64,000 bases of DNA, from contig NW_003119427.1 in the NCBI RefSeq assembly GCF_000003605.2, positions 271,508 to 335,507 on the forward strand, written 5' to 3'. How positions within the stretch are numbered: the stretch's first letter is position 1; each line of letters begins with the position of its first letter. The translations under genes were made by a program, and so were the position numbers. Origin of the DNA: Saccoglossus kowalevskii. Its lineage: Eukaryota > Hemichordata > Enteropneusta > Harrimaniidae. Shown here piece after piece: positions 40,523 to 53,300 of this stretch. The notes under the pieces are model-generated. The model made no database searches, had not been told where the DNA came from, and was given only the letters and a program-made list of their open reading frames with translations.

Positions 40523-40528
40523 TTTATT
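40523..40528 (-). promoter_or_regulatory. Candidate polyadenylation signal for RUNDC1
   Basis: AATAAA on the minus strand lies about 0.7 kb past the stop codon. Other AATAAA words lie near 39790 and 38983, so the true end of the 3' UTR cannot be fixed from sequence. Confidence 0.3.
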
Positions 40529-40882
40529 GAAATCAATGTCATAAAATTATTTATCTTTCGACCACCCATTGACATAAACTTGGTACATTTTTAATTGCAG
40601 CATCACCAAGTCAGGCCACATTAACATAATAGAGTGGTGGAGCAGAAGAGACCAGGAGGAAAGTTTTGATTTGACTATTTTACAATTCATTTTTATATGC
40701 ATTTCTGCATAGAACAGGCCTCTGAAACAAAAAAAAAACTTTCAAAATTTACAAATCAGTTCATTTTACGGTAATCCAGATTAGCTTGACAAGATTTTAC
40801 AGACCTGACTGTTACATGATTTATAAACACTAACACAACAAATATATTACACAGTACAATATACATAGCAGCAATAAATGCA

Positions 40883-40946
40883 CAGTGACCACCAAAATGC
40901 CAGCATCACTTATATAGGAATGTTGCTGGCATCTTGGTCGTCAGTG
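40883..40946 (-). repeat. Hairpin with 20-nt arms in probable RUNDC1 3' UTR
   Basis: Arms at 40886-40905 and 40924-40943 pair at 18 of 20 positions around an 18-base loop. As minus-strand RNA, one of the two mismatches becomes a G-U pair. This size suits a miRNA-like precursor stem but also a very short foldback element. Confidence 0.5.
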
Positions 40947-41220
40947 TTGGAGGCAGATGATCTGAACAGCATTTACTGTAATCGATAACAATAGTATATA
41001 CTTCAAGATATTGCCTTTATAGACAATACACAGCATGTGTCACCATTCACATTGTAAACGCAAATTCAAGATCAAGTGCACTAAACACATAATCAGACAA
41101 TGATTGTTTAGATTAAAATATATCATTTGCAAAGTACTCAAGTGGAAGTCCATAGTCGTCATTAGTAAATAGTCAATATTTTTGGCAGCAGACTTTTTTT
41201 CCTTTTTTTTTTCTTCTTCA

Positions 41221-41327
41221 TCAAAAGGCATCCCTGATATTGTGAAACTGCCTGATGGCCAAGTCGCTTGGCAAGTAAAAATTGAGAGGTGTTAGTCGAT
41301 CCAGCTGCTGTATGGCTTTCTCAAATC
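41221..41327 (-). CDS. RUNDC1: RUNDC1 exon 14 (stop codon)
   Basis: It codes GFEKAIQQLDRLTPLNFYLP then SDLAIRQFHNIRDAF and TGA at 41223-41221. The family's proteins end in the same DAF. Confidence 0.97.
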
Positions 41328-44300
41328 CTGTAAATGTCAGACATAGGTTTAATGTTTGAGAGTGAAACAAAGTGCAAATCAGTTTTTCTTTGTGTGCCAC
41401 TTTAATCCATCAGCAAACAAATCCTGGACTACAATAAAATAATTAAATTTTGTCTGTATGCATTTCAAATGAACAATCTTTTTGGGCTCTCCCAATAAAC
41501 CAACATTTTGGCAATTAGTATTCAAAATGGGCGCTATTAACAGTACCAGCATGAGGGTAATATACAGATATTATTTTCAAAGAGATAAGTTTGGTTACCC
41601 ATTTTTTTTTTTTGCTCAATTTTTAACTCACTTGATATATAGAATAAGTTATCTAGAAATGTAAAGATGACAACAGTCTTACAAAATACTAACATTAAGT
41701 GACATCACATTTGGTATATTGGGTATATGCTATATGTACCTTTCCCTACTGCTACTATTGACACAGACAAATTATATTAAAGAACAAGAATTTTTTTCAT
41801 GATACGTCACGATTATGTTTCTGTATTTCCATAAAATATGTGTGGTTCTATACGGTCGGTGTGTTTGAAATGGGTATCGTGCAACTTATACAAGACTTGT
41901 AAAAATGTTTCTTTACCCAGATAAAAATAACATGCATTGTGTGTACTACTGTATCTTGAAAAGTCTATCAATGATTTAAATATTTTTTGGCAAAAAGAAC
42001 CTGATAAGTTTTCACATGAAAATGAGCTTTGCACTTTAACGAGAACACCTTATATGAGGTGCTAGTTGATTGACGCTAATAACCAATAAACCATAACAAC
42101 CGATGAAATACTGCAAAATGACTAATTTTTACTGGGTTTAAATTTCGCTGATTTTCGATTTCAGGCATATTCAGTGGGTTTTAAATTCACGGTTTTATCA
42201 TTTAGATAATGTGTTCTATGCTAAATTTTACATATTCACTGGGTTTTAATTTAGCACATTTTCTAGTCAGCGAAATAAGCAAAATTAAAACCCAGTGAAT
42301 AATTAATTCTTTTACAGTATGTTATATAAAGTTGTTTTTACCTGTTTTCTGCATGTAACTCCATGACGTATAGTGCATATCTATAATAGATGGAGTCCTG
42401 GCTAAAAGTCGGCACCAAGTGGCTAACTTGTGTTCACTGTCAGCATAAAAATAAGGTAATACCATTATAGATACAGTAATCAAAGTATGGTGCAAATTTT
42501 CAAAATTGGCTTACTACCAAAGGTAGATCATAACACTATAAAAGTCTATAAAATTCTATTGCCAAGAGAGAGTTAGATTTCCTTTTAATGGATGTCTCTA
42601 TTATATAGCAGTTTGATTGAAATATTGTTATGCCAGTGTGAATGTCACTATTGTCTCTACTGACATGTAAGGGTGAAACCAAGCAGACACCGGTATAGTC
42701 GGTAAGACATGTTCACTTACTTGAGACCTTCACACACAAATGCCTTGAATTGCGAGTCCAGGCTTCTTTTCAGCGGTTCATGAGATGCTCTGACACTGTC
42801 GATGGCAGTCAAAAGAGTCTGTTTACCTGTAATGGCAGCACCACCTATTATATCCAACTTAAATGACTGTGACAACTTCCTGGCTGGTGATGACGTGTAC
42901 CGCAGTCCATTCTATGACAAAAACAAATAGAACAACATGTCAAGTGTCTTATAATTGGTGTAAACTTATTGAATGTAGGTAACTTTTACATTAGAGCAGT
43001 TCAAGTTAGGGCAGTTGCAGAGGACAAAAAATCATTGTTTATTTAATACACAAATCATGATAACATTTAGAAATGCATAATTAATATATGATTTTTTAAG
43101 TTACTGGGCTACTATGTGGATAATACTGATGATAAGGTATAATGTGATAGAGTAGGGTGGGGGATGTTTAACGCTGAAACTCGTACCCCAACCAGTATCA
43201 TAAGAATGATCAGTGCTAAATAGAATTTTTAACAGACCAGCTTTGAATTTGTAGGTTGTATTTGAAATGTAGAAGGTTCGCGATATGTTTGTATGATATG
43301 CTGTTGACAAGCACATGAAATGGAACGAAAACAGCTTTTTGTGGTGTGGTTAAACTTCATAGCCTTTTCTATGTGTAAGATCAGACTGCACCTAACTCAC
43401 TCTTGACTAGCTAGTTTCATGTCATTCTTGAACTGTACTTAATAGTGCACAAAAACAGCAACGAGTCAACCACCCAACGTAGATTAAACACCAATGATGA
43501 TAAATGTCAGTTCACACTGTTGTATAAAGAACCAGATCAAATCAAATCAGATGTCAAATTATTTAGAGACTACTAACTGTATGTTAATACTTACTTTCAT
43601 TTCATAATACTCGACTAATACTTCCCATGCGTGTATCTTTGTAGAGACCTTTGACGCCCTCGGTACCAGGCATGATATCGGTAACATCACACTACGGTTT
43701 CTACTCATCTGTAAAGTACACAGGTTATAGTAAAGAACATTACACTAATAAATTTTTTTTTTACTCACTTTTATTGACTGCATATCTTGAGAAAACAAAA
43801 CTGTGAGGTGTATTTTGTTGAAAGTAACAATTGCTGATGACATTTCAAAGGATGACCAATCAAACCAATGCCTAACCACCATAGAAAAAACATTTTATTA
43901 TTTTAACAACACTGCACTAACCTTCATCAATCCATGCTGGAAGAGATCTCGAAGTGCAGGAGCTAATTTCCTTCTAACTCCGATCGTTACTTCGTCTAAC
44001 GGTCTAGTCCATGGTGTCTGTGATAACAAATTGACATAAATGATAAACTAATCAGAGTAGAAATAATGATTCCACAACACTATATAACCAGGTTTCTGAT
44101 TGGTCAGTACTCAGCCATAAGTCTGATGTGATGATGTGGTAACCAATAGAAATGAACAATACTCACCTCTTCTGAATCAGATGTATAATCATTATCAGAC
44201 GGTGGCGCTTCATGTAAATGCACTCTAGCTAGCTCATACACATAATCAACTGCTTTCTCCAGCCTTTTTAACAACTCTCTATTGAAAAACCGACAACATC

Positions 44301-47300
44301 ATTAACATCCTCCAAATCTAATCTCAAGGCACATTACTTGTACTTTCATTCAATGTCTGCTTCAAAAATAATGTCTTTGGAGTGCACATAAAGTCATGCC
44401 CCAGCCTATGTACAGTACTGGAGGTAATCCCAAACAGGAATTGTTCACTGCTTTTTGTGAAGATAGAGTACTAGTAGAATGTGAGCTATGTTTACCCATT
44501 TACATCCATATTGCATTTCAAATTAGGTACATACGGTGAACATTGCATGAGATGTGGGAACAAGAAAACAATAGAATGTGCATATACATATTTTTGACAA
44601 CAATGTTTCATACATGTATAAATTAGAGGAAAATCATAATTTAAATAATAATTTTACATATTTGTACATGCCTGCCCAATTTTAATGAAAAGGCATGAAA
44701 GTGACATGAACTGACACTATAACCATTGTATCTAATCAACAACTACCTATATATGTCCATTACATATTCATCTCTGCTTTTTAGCAGTGTAACAAACTTC
44801 TCCATACAAGCTTCTCACCCATTTCTACACAAAATACAAGTACTATAAGATTTGCCATTTCACAATATATATTTGCCTCAGTACTTACTCGCATCCTTTT
44901 TCTGTGTTTTTATCCGGTGGTGGGTTTTCTCGTAACTTTGATGCTCCACATCCAAACTGTGTGACTGCGACCAACTGTAATACTGTCAAGGCCCGTTTCA
45001 AAACTCGAATATTCTTTTCTCTTGATTTCTGAAGCAGAAAAGGTGAAGATTGGTTATATAGGGATTTAAATCTATTTGGAAATTTTGAACAATTTTTCAC
45101 AGTTTGGTGGATAATTTACATTCAATGTGCGTGATTGTATTTCATTTTTTGCTGAGAGAATTGCTGCTTTGGTTTCAGGATAACTCACATCTGTGTCACC
45201 ATTATGTATTTGTGGGGATATACAGCATTCAGGACTGTCATCTGAGACACCATCTTCTTTACCCTATAAATGACAGGATTAATATGTAAAATCATGCAAA
45301 TAGGGAAAGGGGGGGGGTAGACATCCATATACTGAGAGAAACCTGTTCAAAACTCAAACCATGCTTTGAACTGAAAGCTTTGTCTAAACTGAATATTGTT
45401 TTGCAATCCCTTCTTTACATATGTTACAGATGACTTTATATACTGCAACTATATCATGCCACAAGTATTTTTTTTAATCAATAATCTACAATGGAATAAA
45501 TTTATCAATAAGATGCTTGTTTGCGTTTTTCCAAACCTTGGTTGGCTGGTTTTTCCAAACCTTGGTTGGCTGGTTTGTAATCTACCAGGGGAGCAACACA
45601 GATTGTACTATCTTGCCAACCACTGTGTTGTAGAGATTCCTAAGTGTGTAACTTGGTTTCTTACCTTACCACCATGTACAGCACAGTCACAGTTCTCATT
45701 ACCAAGGGGTCCTGGTGATGTTGCCTCCCCTTGTAGAAACGAGATAAATCTCTCCAAGTCTCCAATTTGACTTTTCAACTGGTCTATCACCATCTCTTTC
45801 ACCTTGGCAGGATTCACAATCTGAAAAGAAACAAGTTGAATGATAATTCATTAGTGATTGTCAAGGAGTCTAGATTAGAGAGACTGCATGTTTGTTGACA
45901 CACATGACTTGGCGGATTTGCATCTCAAGAAAAATTGCCCTAATATGGGCATTCATAGGTCAAAGTTCAGGCTTGCCTCTAATATGCAACTACATGATCA
46001 GCATCAGAGAAACAAATTCTTGCCTTTCAGGATGTCCTGCATTGCCCGACTTGTGTAGTTCCTTACCTTTCCAACTGCGGCATCCACAGTCCTCTTGAGG
46101 TCTTCAGTACTCAATTTATCAAAATCCTCCAAATTTAAATCTAGTTTTTCTTTGAGTTCTTCTAAAATAATGGTTTGTTTTTCCAATACTGTATTCTGTG
46201 GTATACCTCCTGTCCCTTCCTGTAATTGATATAAATATATAAGGTAGGATTTTCCCAGATGTGTCAGGATATCAAAGTATTACCGCACAATGAGTTTTTA
46301 ATAAGTTTTTAGTTTGGAATAATAATTATGATGTTTTAGTCATGTTAGAACAAACATATGGTGTCTGGGGGAGTTGGTGTGAAAAAATAGCAGTTTTTAT
46401 GCAAAATATATTCCCTGACATAAACTTCCCCTAAATTCTATCTAAGCTTGCAATGATATTTATTTATTTTTATATATTTATTGATAGACGACAGGATTTA
46501 ATTTTGTTTCTATTTATGAATACATTGATTAGTGGGTGTATCTATACATGTACATGTACTGTCAGCACATGACTGCATGCGTTGTGTTCTCGGAAATCAT
46601 TGACTGTTTTACACAAACCCTGGATAAGGCGTGGCAATAAAAGTGAAAGTTGATCTTTCTATGATCTATGAAGAGCCAACATTTTAAGATTTTTATTAAA
46701 CTTGCCTAGAATTATATACCGAAATCAACACAGCTGAACTATGATATGAAGAGATCCGCTTTGAGTTTTAAACAGATCATGTTACATACTGTGATGAACA
46801 TTTTGCTAGCAACAATTGGAAAAGTATTTTATTCTGCAAAGCCTAGAGTGATAGACAAATGAACAAAAGATTTTCCTTAATCCCAGAGAACAACTTTTAC
46901 AAAGTCATTGGAATACTTTTATGCAGAACTGACAAAATGACACATGTATAAACCAGAATATTGTAAGTGAAACATGTTATTTACAAAAGCATTATATTAA
47001 AAATGTAGTTAGTAGAAATTATACACAGATAAATTAAATACATTATCACTCACACCATTATACATATGCTTGAACTTAATAATATGATCAAAAAACAACA
47101 AGTTATACCAATAGATTATTATAAGGATTTTACGTAGTACTGTAAAATACTTTATTTTCGCTTGAAATTAATTTTCGCTATTTTTTGCTGAAGGAATGAT
47201 TCAGTGAAAATAAAATCCAGCAAATATACATTTTTTCCTGTATTTTAGATTCAACTCGTCAAAAATTAATTCCAGCTAAAATAAATTATTTTACAGTATT

Positions 47301-50300
47301 TCAGATGCATCAACATAGGTGGCCGTGACAACATACTAACAAAAGTGCATACTTTGTGCAATCTTCAAACGTATTATTATACATTTTTCTGATTTCATTG
47401 CTTAGCGCATGAACCCTTGGCACAGGGCAAAGTGGTGATAAATACACGCGCTATATTAAAAATACCAGGTTCATTATCATATTTGCTCTGTTAGTAGCAC
47501 ACATGCTTGCATAAATCAGAAGTGTTTCTATGATCAAAATAATTAATATTTTAATAATTCTTGCAGTATGTGAAATGTGATTTTGGGTTCATACATGTAT
47601 GTGATTGAATTGGAGATGCACTTCTAATAGAGCAAATACAGTATATATAATTCACATTTCCTAACATGGTGAAATGGCGATATCCTATTTGATACAACAA
47701 AATTAGGGCATGCTGTCAAATGAAACATGTATAATAATAATAATAATAATAATAGTTATTCACCACAGAGTTGGGTATTATATCACAACAAATAGAATAA
47801 AAAAACGTTTACACAAGAAACTGAACCCAAAAAATAAAAATATAATAAGTTAAAAAACAAAACAACCCAAAAAACACATAAAAATGTCAAGACACAAAAA
47901 ACCTACCTTGTATGCATATGTTTCTAAATCATCAAGCTGCTTTTTAAGTTGGCTGATAAGTTCTACCTGTTTCTCTCTTTTTTCACCTATTTTGCTTTCT
48001 CTTTCTTTATCACTCTGAAAACATGCAAAGTAGAAGATAGAGTACCTGTGGGTGGTACCAATGAANNNNNNNNNNNNNNNNNNNNNNNNNNNNNNNNNNN
48101 NNNNNNNNNNNNNNNGCTCTACCAGACATAATTGGAGTACCTAAAGAGGGTACCAATGAACCCACTCTACCAGACATAATTGGAGTACCTAAAGAGGGTA
48201 CCAATGAACCCGTGGGTGTACCAATGAACCCATGAGTGGCACCAATAAACCCACAGGTGATACCAATTAACCAATGGGTGTGGTACCAGTGAACTAATGC
48301 ATGGTGCCAAATAACCCATTCTATCAGACAATATTGGAGTACCTGAAGGTGGTATCAATGAACCCATAAATGGTACAAATGAACCGATGGGTTATACCAA
48401 TGAACCGATGGGTTATACCAATGAACCAATGGGTTATACCAATGAACCAATGGGTGGTACCAATGAACCGATGGGTTATACCAATGAACCGATGGGTTAT
48501 ACCAATGAACCGATGGGTGGTACCAATGAACCGATGGGTGGTACCAATGAACCAATGGGTGGTACCAATGAACCAATGGGTGGTACCAATGAACCAATGG
48601 ATGGTACAAATGAACCAATGGGTGGTACCAATGAACCGATGGGTGGTACCAATGAACCGATGGGTGGTACCAATGAACTGATGGTGGTACCAATGAACCA
48701 GTGGGTGGTAGCAATGAATTAGTGGATGATACCAATGAACCAGTTGATGGTAGCAATGAACCCATTCACATACCTATGGGTTGTATGACTATAAATAAAC
48801 AATCTCTACCAAACATAATTGTTTGGCAACAGAAAAAATGTGAGCAAAATGAGTAGCAGTCAAATTGTGTGAATTTCTCAGTACCATAATCTGTCGGGAA
48901 ATAATCCAACTTTAGGATAAGTACATGTACATGACATGTAAGCAGTAACATGGCATGTATAGCTTACCCACTTCATGTGTAAGCCATTAGGGATGTATGA
49001 TCATACCAATACACCATACACTGATAGCCATAGCACTGAAAATATACCAAGAATCTTAACATAAATCTTAAACTGTGTGTAGGTAGGTTGAGTGAAGGAA
49101 AAAATGAACAAGCCATGAATGGCACCAGTCCCAGTTAGTTCAAATTTAAAATATATAGTTTTCTTTGATATGACTCTAAAAGCATATTCATTTAAACAAA
49201 ATGGCCACCAGTCAGCCATTTTGAATCCGATCTGAAAAATAAAATGACATGCATGAGGAACCCATAATCTCTAATGTATGTACCATTTATTAAAACAAAA
49301 TGGCCACCAGTCGGCCATTTTAAATTGGATATGAAAAAAAAATGTGTATCAAGGTCCATAATGTCCATCATATGTATGTTTAAACAAAATCCATCCACAA
49401 ATGCTTGATTTTGATGTTTTTTTAGCAGAAAAATGACCACCATTCAGCCATCTTGAATCAGATCATGAAACAAATTCATGTGCATACATGTATGTATAAT
49501 ATTATGTATGATGTATGTGTGAAGTATGATTGTGATTGGTCCATGCATGTCTAAGACATCCGAACACACCCACACAAACACATGGACGCACAAAGGACAA
49601 AATATAAGTCCCTGTTTTCGGACTGCGTCCGAACAGGGAGTAAAAAGTAGACAAAGATCACTACTTTATTAATGAAGTGGGATGTTCCCATGGTGCCTTT
49701 GACTAATAAGTGAAATCTGCTAAAATTAACTCCATATGTGAAATTACAATAAAACTTATTGTTTCACAAATCAAAATACCAGTGGAGATTACACTTGTAC
49801 AGTACATGTATTTGCCAAACTTGTGTATGTACTGATACATACATGTAAAATTGTTTCTCTTTCTGAGAAGGGATCTATTAAAAACCTCAATAAAAATTGA
49901 TGCACCATGGGAGTACCATTACATACATAGGCCTTGTATATTAACTTAGCTATAACTATAAACTTTCCATCTATGCACACATAAATACACAAGTTAACAG
50001 CGATGCATTGGTGACACTATCTTCAAATTTGTAGAGGAATATAAAACTCATCTGCTGCTTATATCCATTATATCAGCTGAATTACACACACAAAAAAAGT
50101 GTTGCACTACAGTCAAATAGCATCATTCATCTGTGACATTCTCTCCGTAGAAATAATTTTTATACTGCTATAGCCACTATGGCATTATGCTAGCCACTTA
50201 ACATTTCAGATTTGATATTTATTTATAACTTACACAATCTTCCAGAATCTGAGCGTCTTGTGAGGTGCACCCTCTGACATCTGGACATCCTTGGAAAGCA

Positions 50301-53300
50301 AAGCTCTCCAATTCTTTAAGTAAAACCTATAATCAATTGAAAAGAAAAATAATACACTGTACATTCTTGAAACATATGATCTGAAAGATTTAAGTATCAG
50401 TCAGAGCAATGTCAATACTCCTAGTTGTCGCATTCATTGTATGAAAGATAAAGCAAGTTGGGTGGGGCAACCCTTTACCACGTACTTGCCATATTCACTA
50501 TATTGAGTAAGCAACCCGTTACCACGTACATGGCATTAGTAACTACATTGAGTGGGCAACCATTTTTAAGTTATCAGACATTTTTAATATGCATATGCTG
50601 AAATACACCATAGGCTCAAGTGAAAGCGAATGCATGGTAACGCTGGGTCTGTTCACTTTGACCTACTGACACTGTCTTCATTTCAGTATTAAAGGCAGTT
50701 AATTGAAATTGCTTCATTTGCTTGTTGTAATTGTTTGTAGTGCAACTATTACTAGATCTGGGGAAAGAGACTAAATTTCAGCTTGAGCACTAAAGCAAAC
50801 TGGCAGCGCATGATGTTTTTGCACTAAGTGTTGAACAGATGTTAACTTGTATTACTAGATTCATCCTTTTAATTGAACTCTATTATTTGGACCAACTGAT
50901 TTTTGATTGAACAATAATGTTGCTTTCCTCTAGCAATTGGACCATGTCAGAGCATGGCCACATTCCGATAACACCACTGCACTTTGATGATTTTTTAATT
51001 ACATTCTTTCTGTGATTCTACATTTCACACTTTTTCTGTTTGAAATTACCTTCATTGACATTTTTAGTTCTACAATCACATTACCAGTCACATCAAAAAT
51101 TGTAATTTTTTTATGATTTGTTTCCACATTTCATTTTTTCTGTTTTAATTTTCTTCTAACAATTCAGCTTGTATTTCCAACAATGGTTATTTGTTCATGA
51201 CCCAATCAATGGAAGCATTACAGTATCTATTTAATGTATTGTATAAAGAAAATAGGACTTGCCTCCTTTTCATCTTGAGAAGCACTAACAATCTGCTTAA
51301 GGCGAAATTGGACTTGTGCGAAATGTGTGGTGAGAGCCAGCAATGAAGTGTTCAACTGTTCCTGCTCTTCTTCAAGTTTCTGTAATTGTTGATAGGCATC
51401 AACATGACTGCAATGAAAGAAAAACAAATGGTGAAGAACTAGAATTGTGTAATATTCCGACCAAACTTTAGGTTCAGTCAAGCCATATGGACATACACAT
51501 GACACATGTATGAAATATTATACACAACAAAATGCAGCAGAATGAAAGTTGCAATGACAGCTATTGTGCTTATTGTTATAACTGGGGACAAGAAGTTCTT
51601 TTTTAGTAATACAATATCATACTTTGCTCTGTACAGTTGATGTGATGCATGGGGAAAATGTTGTGAATGCCAAAACGTGTTTTTTTTTTCTATTTCCATG
51701 GCTCAGTCAATGGACGGGAAAACAAGCAATCTGATTGTTGAAATAGCTCCGCTGTCCTATAAGAACATTGTGGTAGCCAAGTTGAGCAATGCACACCCAT
51801 AAGACATCTTCTTGAAAACTGCCAGCTAAATTTGATATCAAGTATCAATGCAATTGAGCTGGTAGTTTTCAAGAAGAAGTCAAAAATAAGATTTTTTACC
51901 AAAAATGAAAAAAAATATTCGCCAAAAATAGAGAATTGAAAATTTTGTCACAAAGTGAACAAATCTGACAGAGGGCCACCCAAGGCACATAGCAAGTATC
52001 GAAGCAATTGAGAAGGTAGTTATCAAGAAAAGTAGAAAATGAAACGTTGACGGATGACAACAGACAATCACCTATATGAACAGCTCTGCTCTGTCATCTA
52101 CAATGACAGCGGAGCAAAAAAACACACACATTCTGTCAATCTAACAGAAATTGATTCAGGTAATATCAAAGTGAGAAACTAATAGTTTCAGAGGGGACTG
52201 TTTAACTGATTACCATTGTGTGTTATCTTGAGCATGTATGCAGAACAACACACCATCCTAATCATAAAAAATATTGCATTAATTACTACTGGGTGGTGAC
52301 TGAGTTCATTTAAAGGCGAAACGGAGCAACATTTACTTCTGACATGACCACACATTAGTATATACATGTACAAATCAAATAAGCCCACACTAATACTAGT
52401 GTAGCTTCTGATTCAAGCATAATTCCCAACACAACTGCACTCAGCAAATTGCTACATGTCTGTACAAATGTATGTATGGTGGACACAATGAGAACACATT
52501 ATATTTACATTACAGAAATTTATCTGCACAAATTGCTTGTTGACAGACTTGCTGTTTATTAATGTACATGTACATTATTATTAAATATTCTCATTAAATA
52601 GAAAGAAAAGATAGATTTTACTTATTTCACCACAGACCATAGAATCTTACATGTACATGTAGTCCTGGACTCTCTGTTTGATCAGAAATAGTACACATCA
52701 ATTTGTTGTGCAACCACCCAATTTTGATATAGCAGGATCAATGGTAGTTGAACACTCAGACAGTATGCGGTCGCACATCACTGCACATCAGTCGATACTC
52801 AGACTCTCATTACGAGTATACCTAAAAGTATGCACAGTACACCATCGCATCGACCTCTGCTGCACATCAGTGAGTCGATACTACCCCTGTACTGTCTTTG
52901 TGCATACATGTACTTTGCAGTAGGCAGGTGGTTCTTACACAGGCTGTTCATACAAAATGCCTTGGGACTGCCTAAACGAGGTCACTATAGACAGAGGTGA
53001 GCTTTATATAAAGCAGGTATGATTACATCTCAATATCATTATGAGAAAAAATGAGATAAAATTGACTAATTATATTAAACCATTTTTTCACCATCAAATT
53101 TTCATTGCTTTCATGTTTCATAAATCGAGACACTGCCACTTACTGTCTCAAAGACCCAAGTAAAATGTTTACTGCTATTTCACAAATTCCCTGGACTCCT
53201 GAAATTTTAGAAAATTTGTCTCAAGTTAAGAAATCAAAAGGCAGTAATCAATGCAATTTGGTATAAATAAACACCACATTTAACCAAAATTCATAAAAGT

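Larger units (their letters stand above)
34501..41220. other. Intergenic region between the two minus-strand genes
   Basis: This 6.7-kb stretch carries the two LINE relics and the tandem repeat listed separately, plus a partial family-A MITE word near 36571-36620. The part from roughly 39000 to 41220 is simple AT-rich DNA that probably includes the RUNDC1 3' UTR. No host exon was recognised. Confidence 0.6.

Noticed and set aside
48370-48765. Long open frames of MGGTNEP and WYHPSVH heptads on both strands
   Set aside because: They are produced by a 21-bp minisatellite unit, a multiple of three, inside a RUNDC1 intron. Several frames are open at once and no splice or start context supports them.
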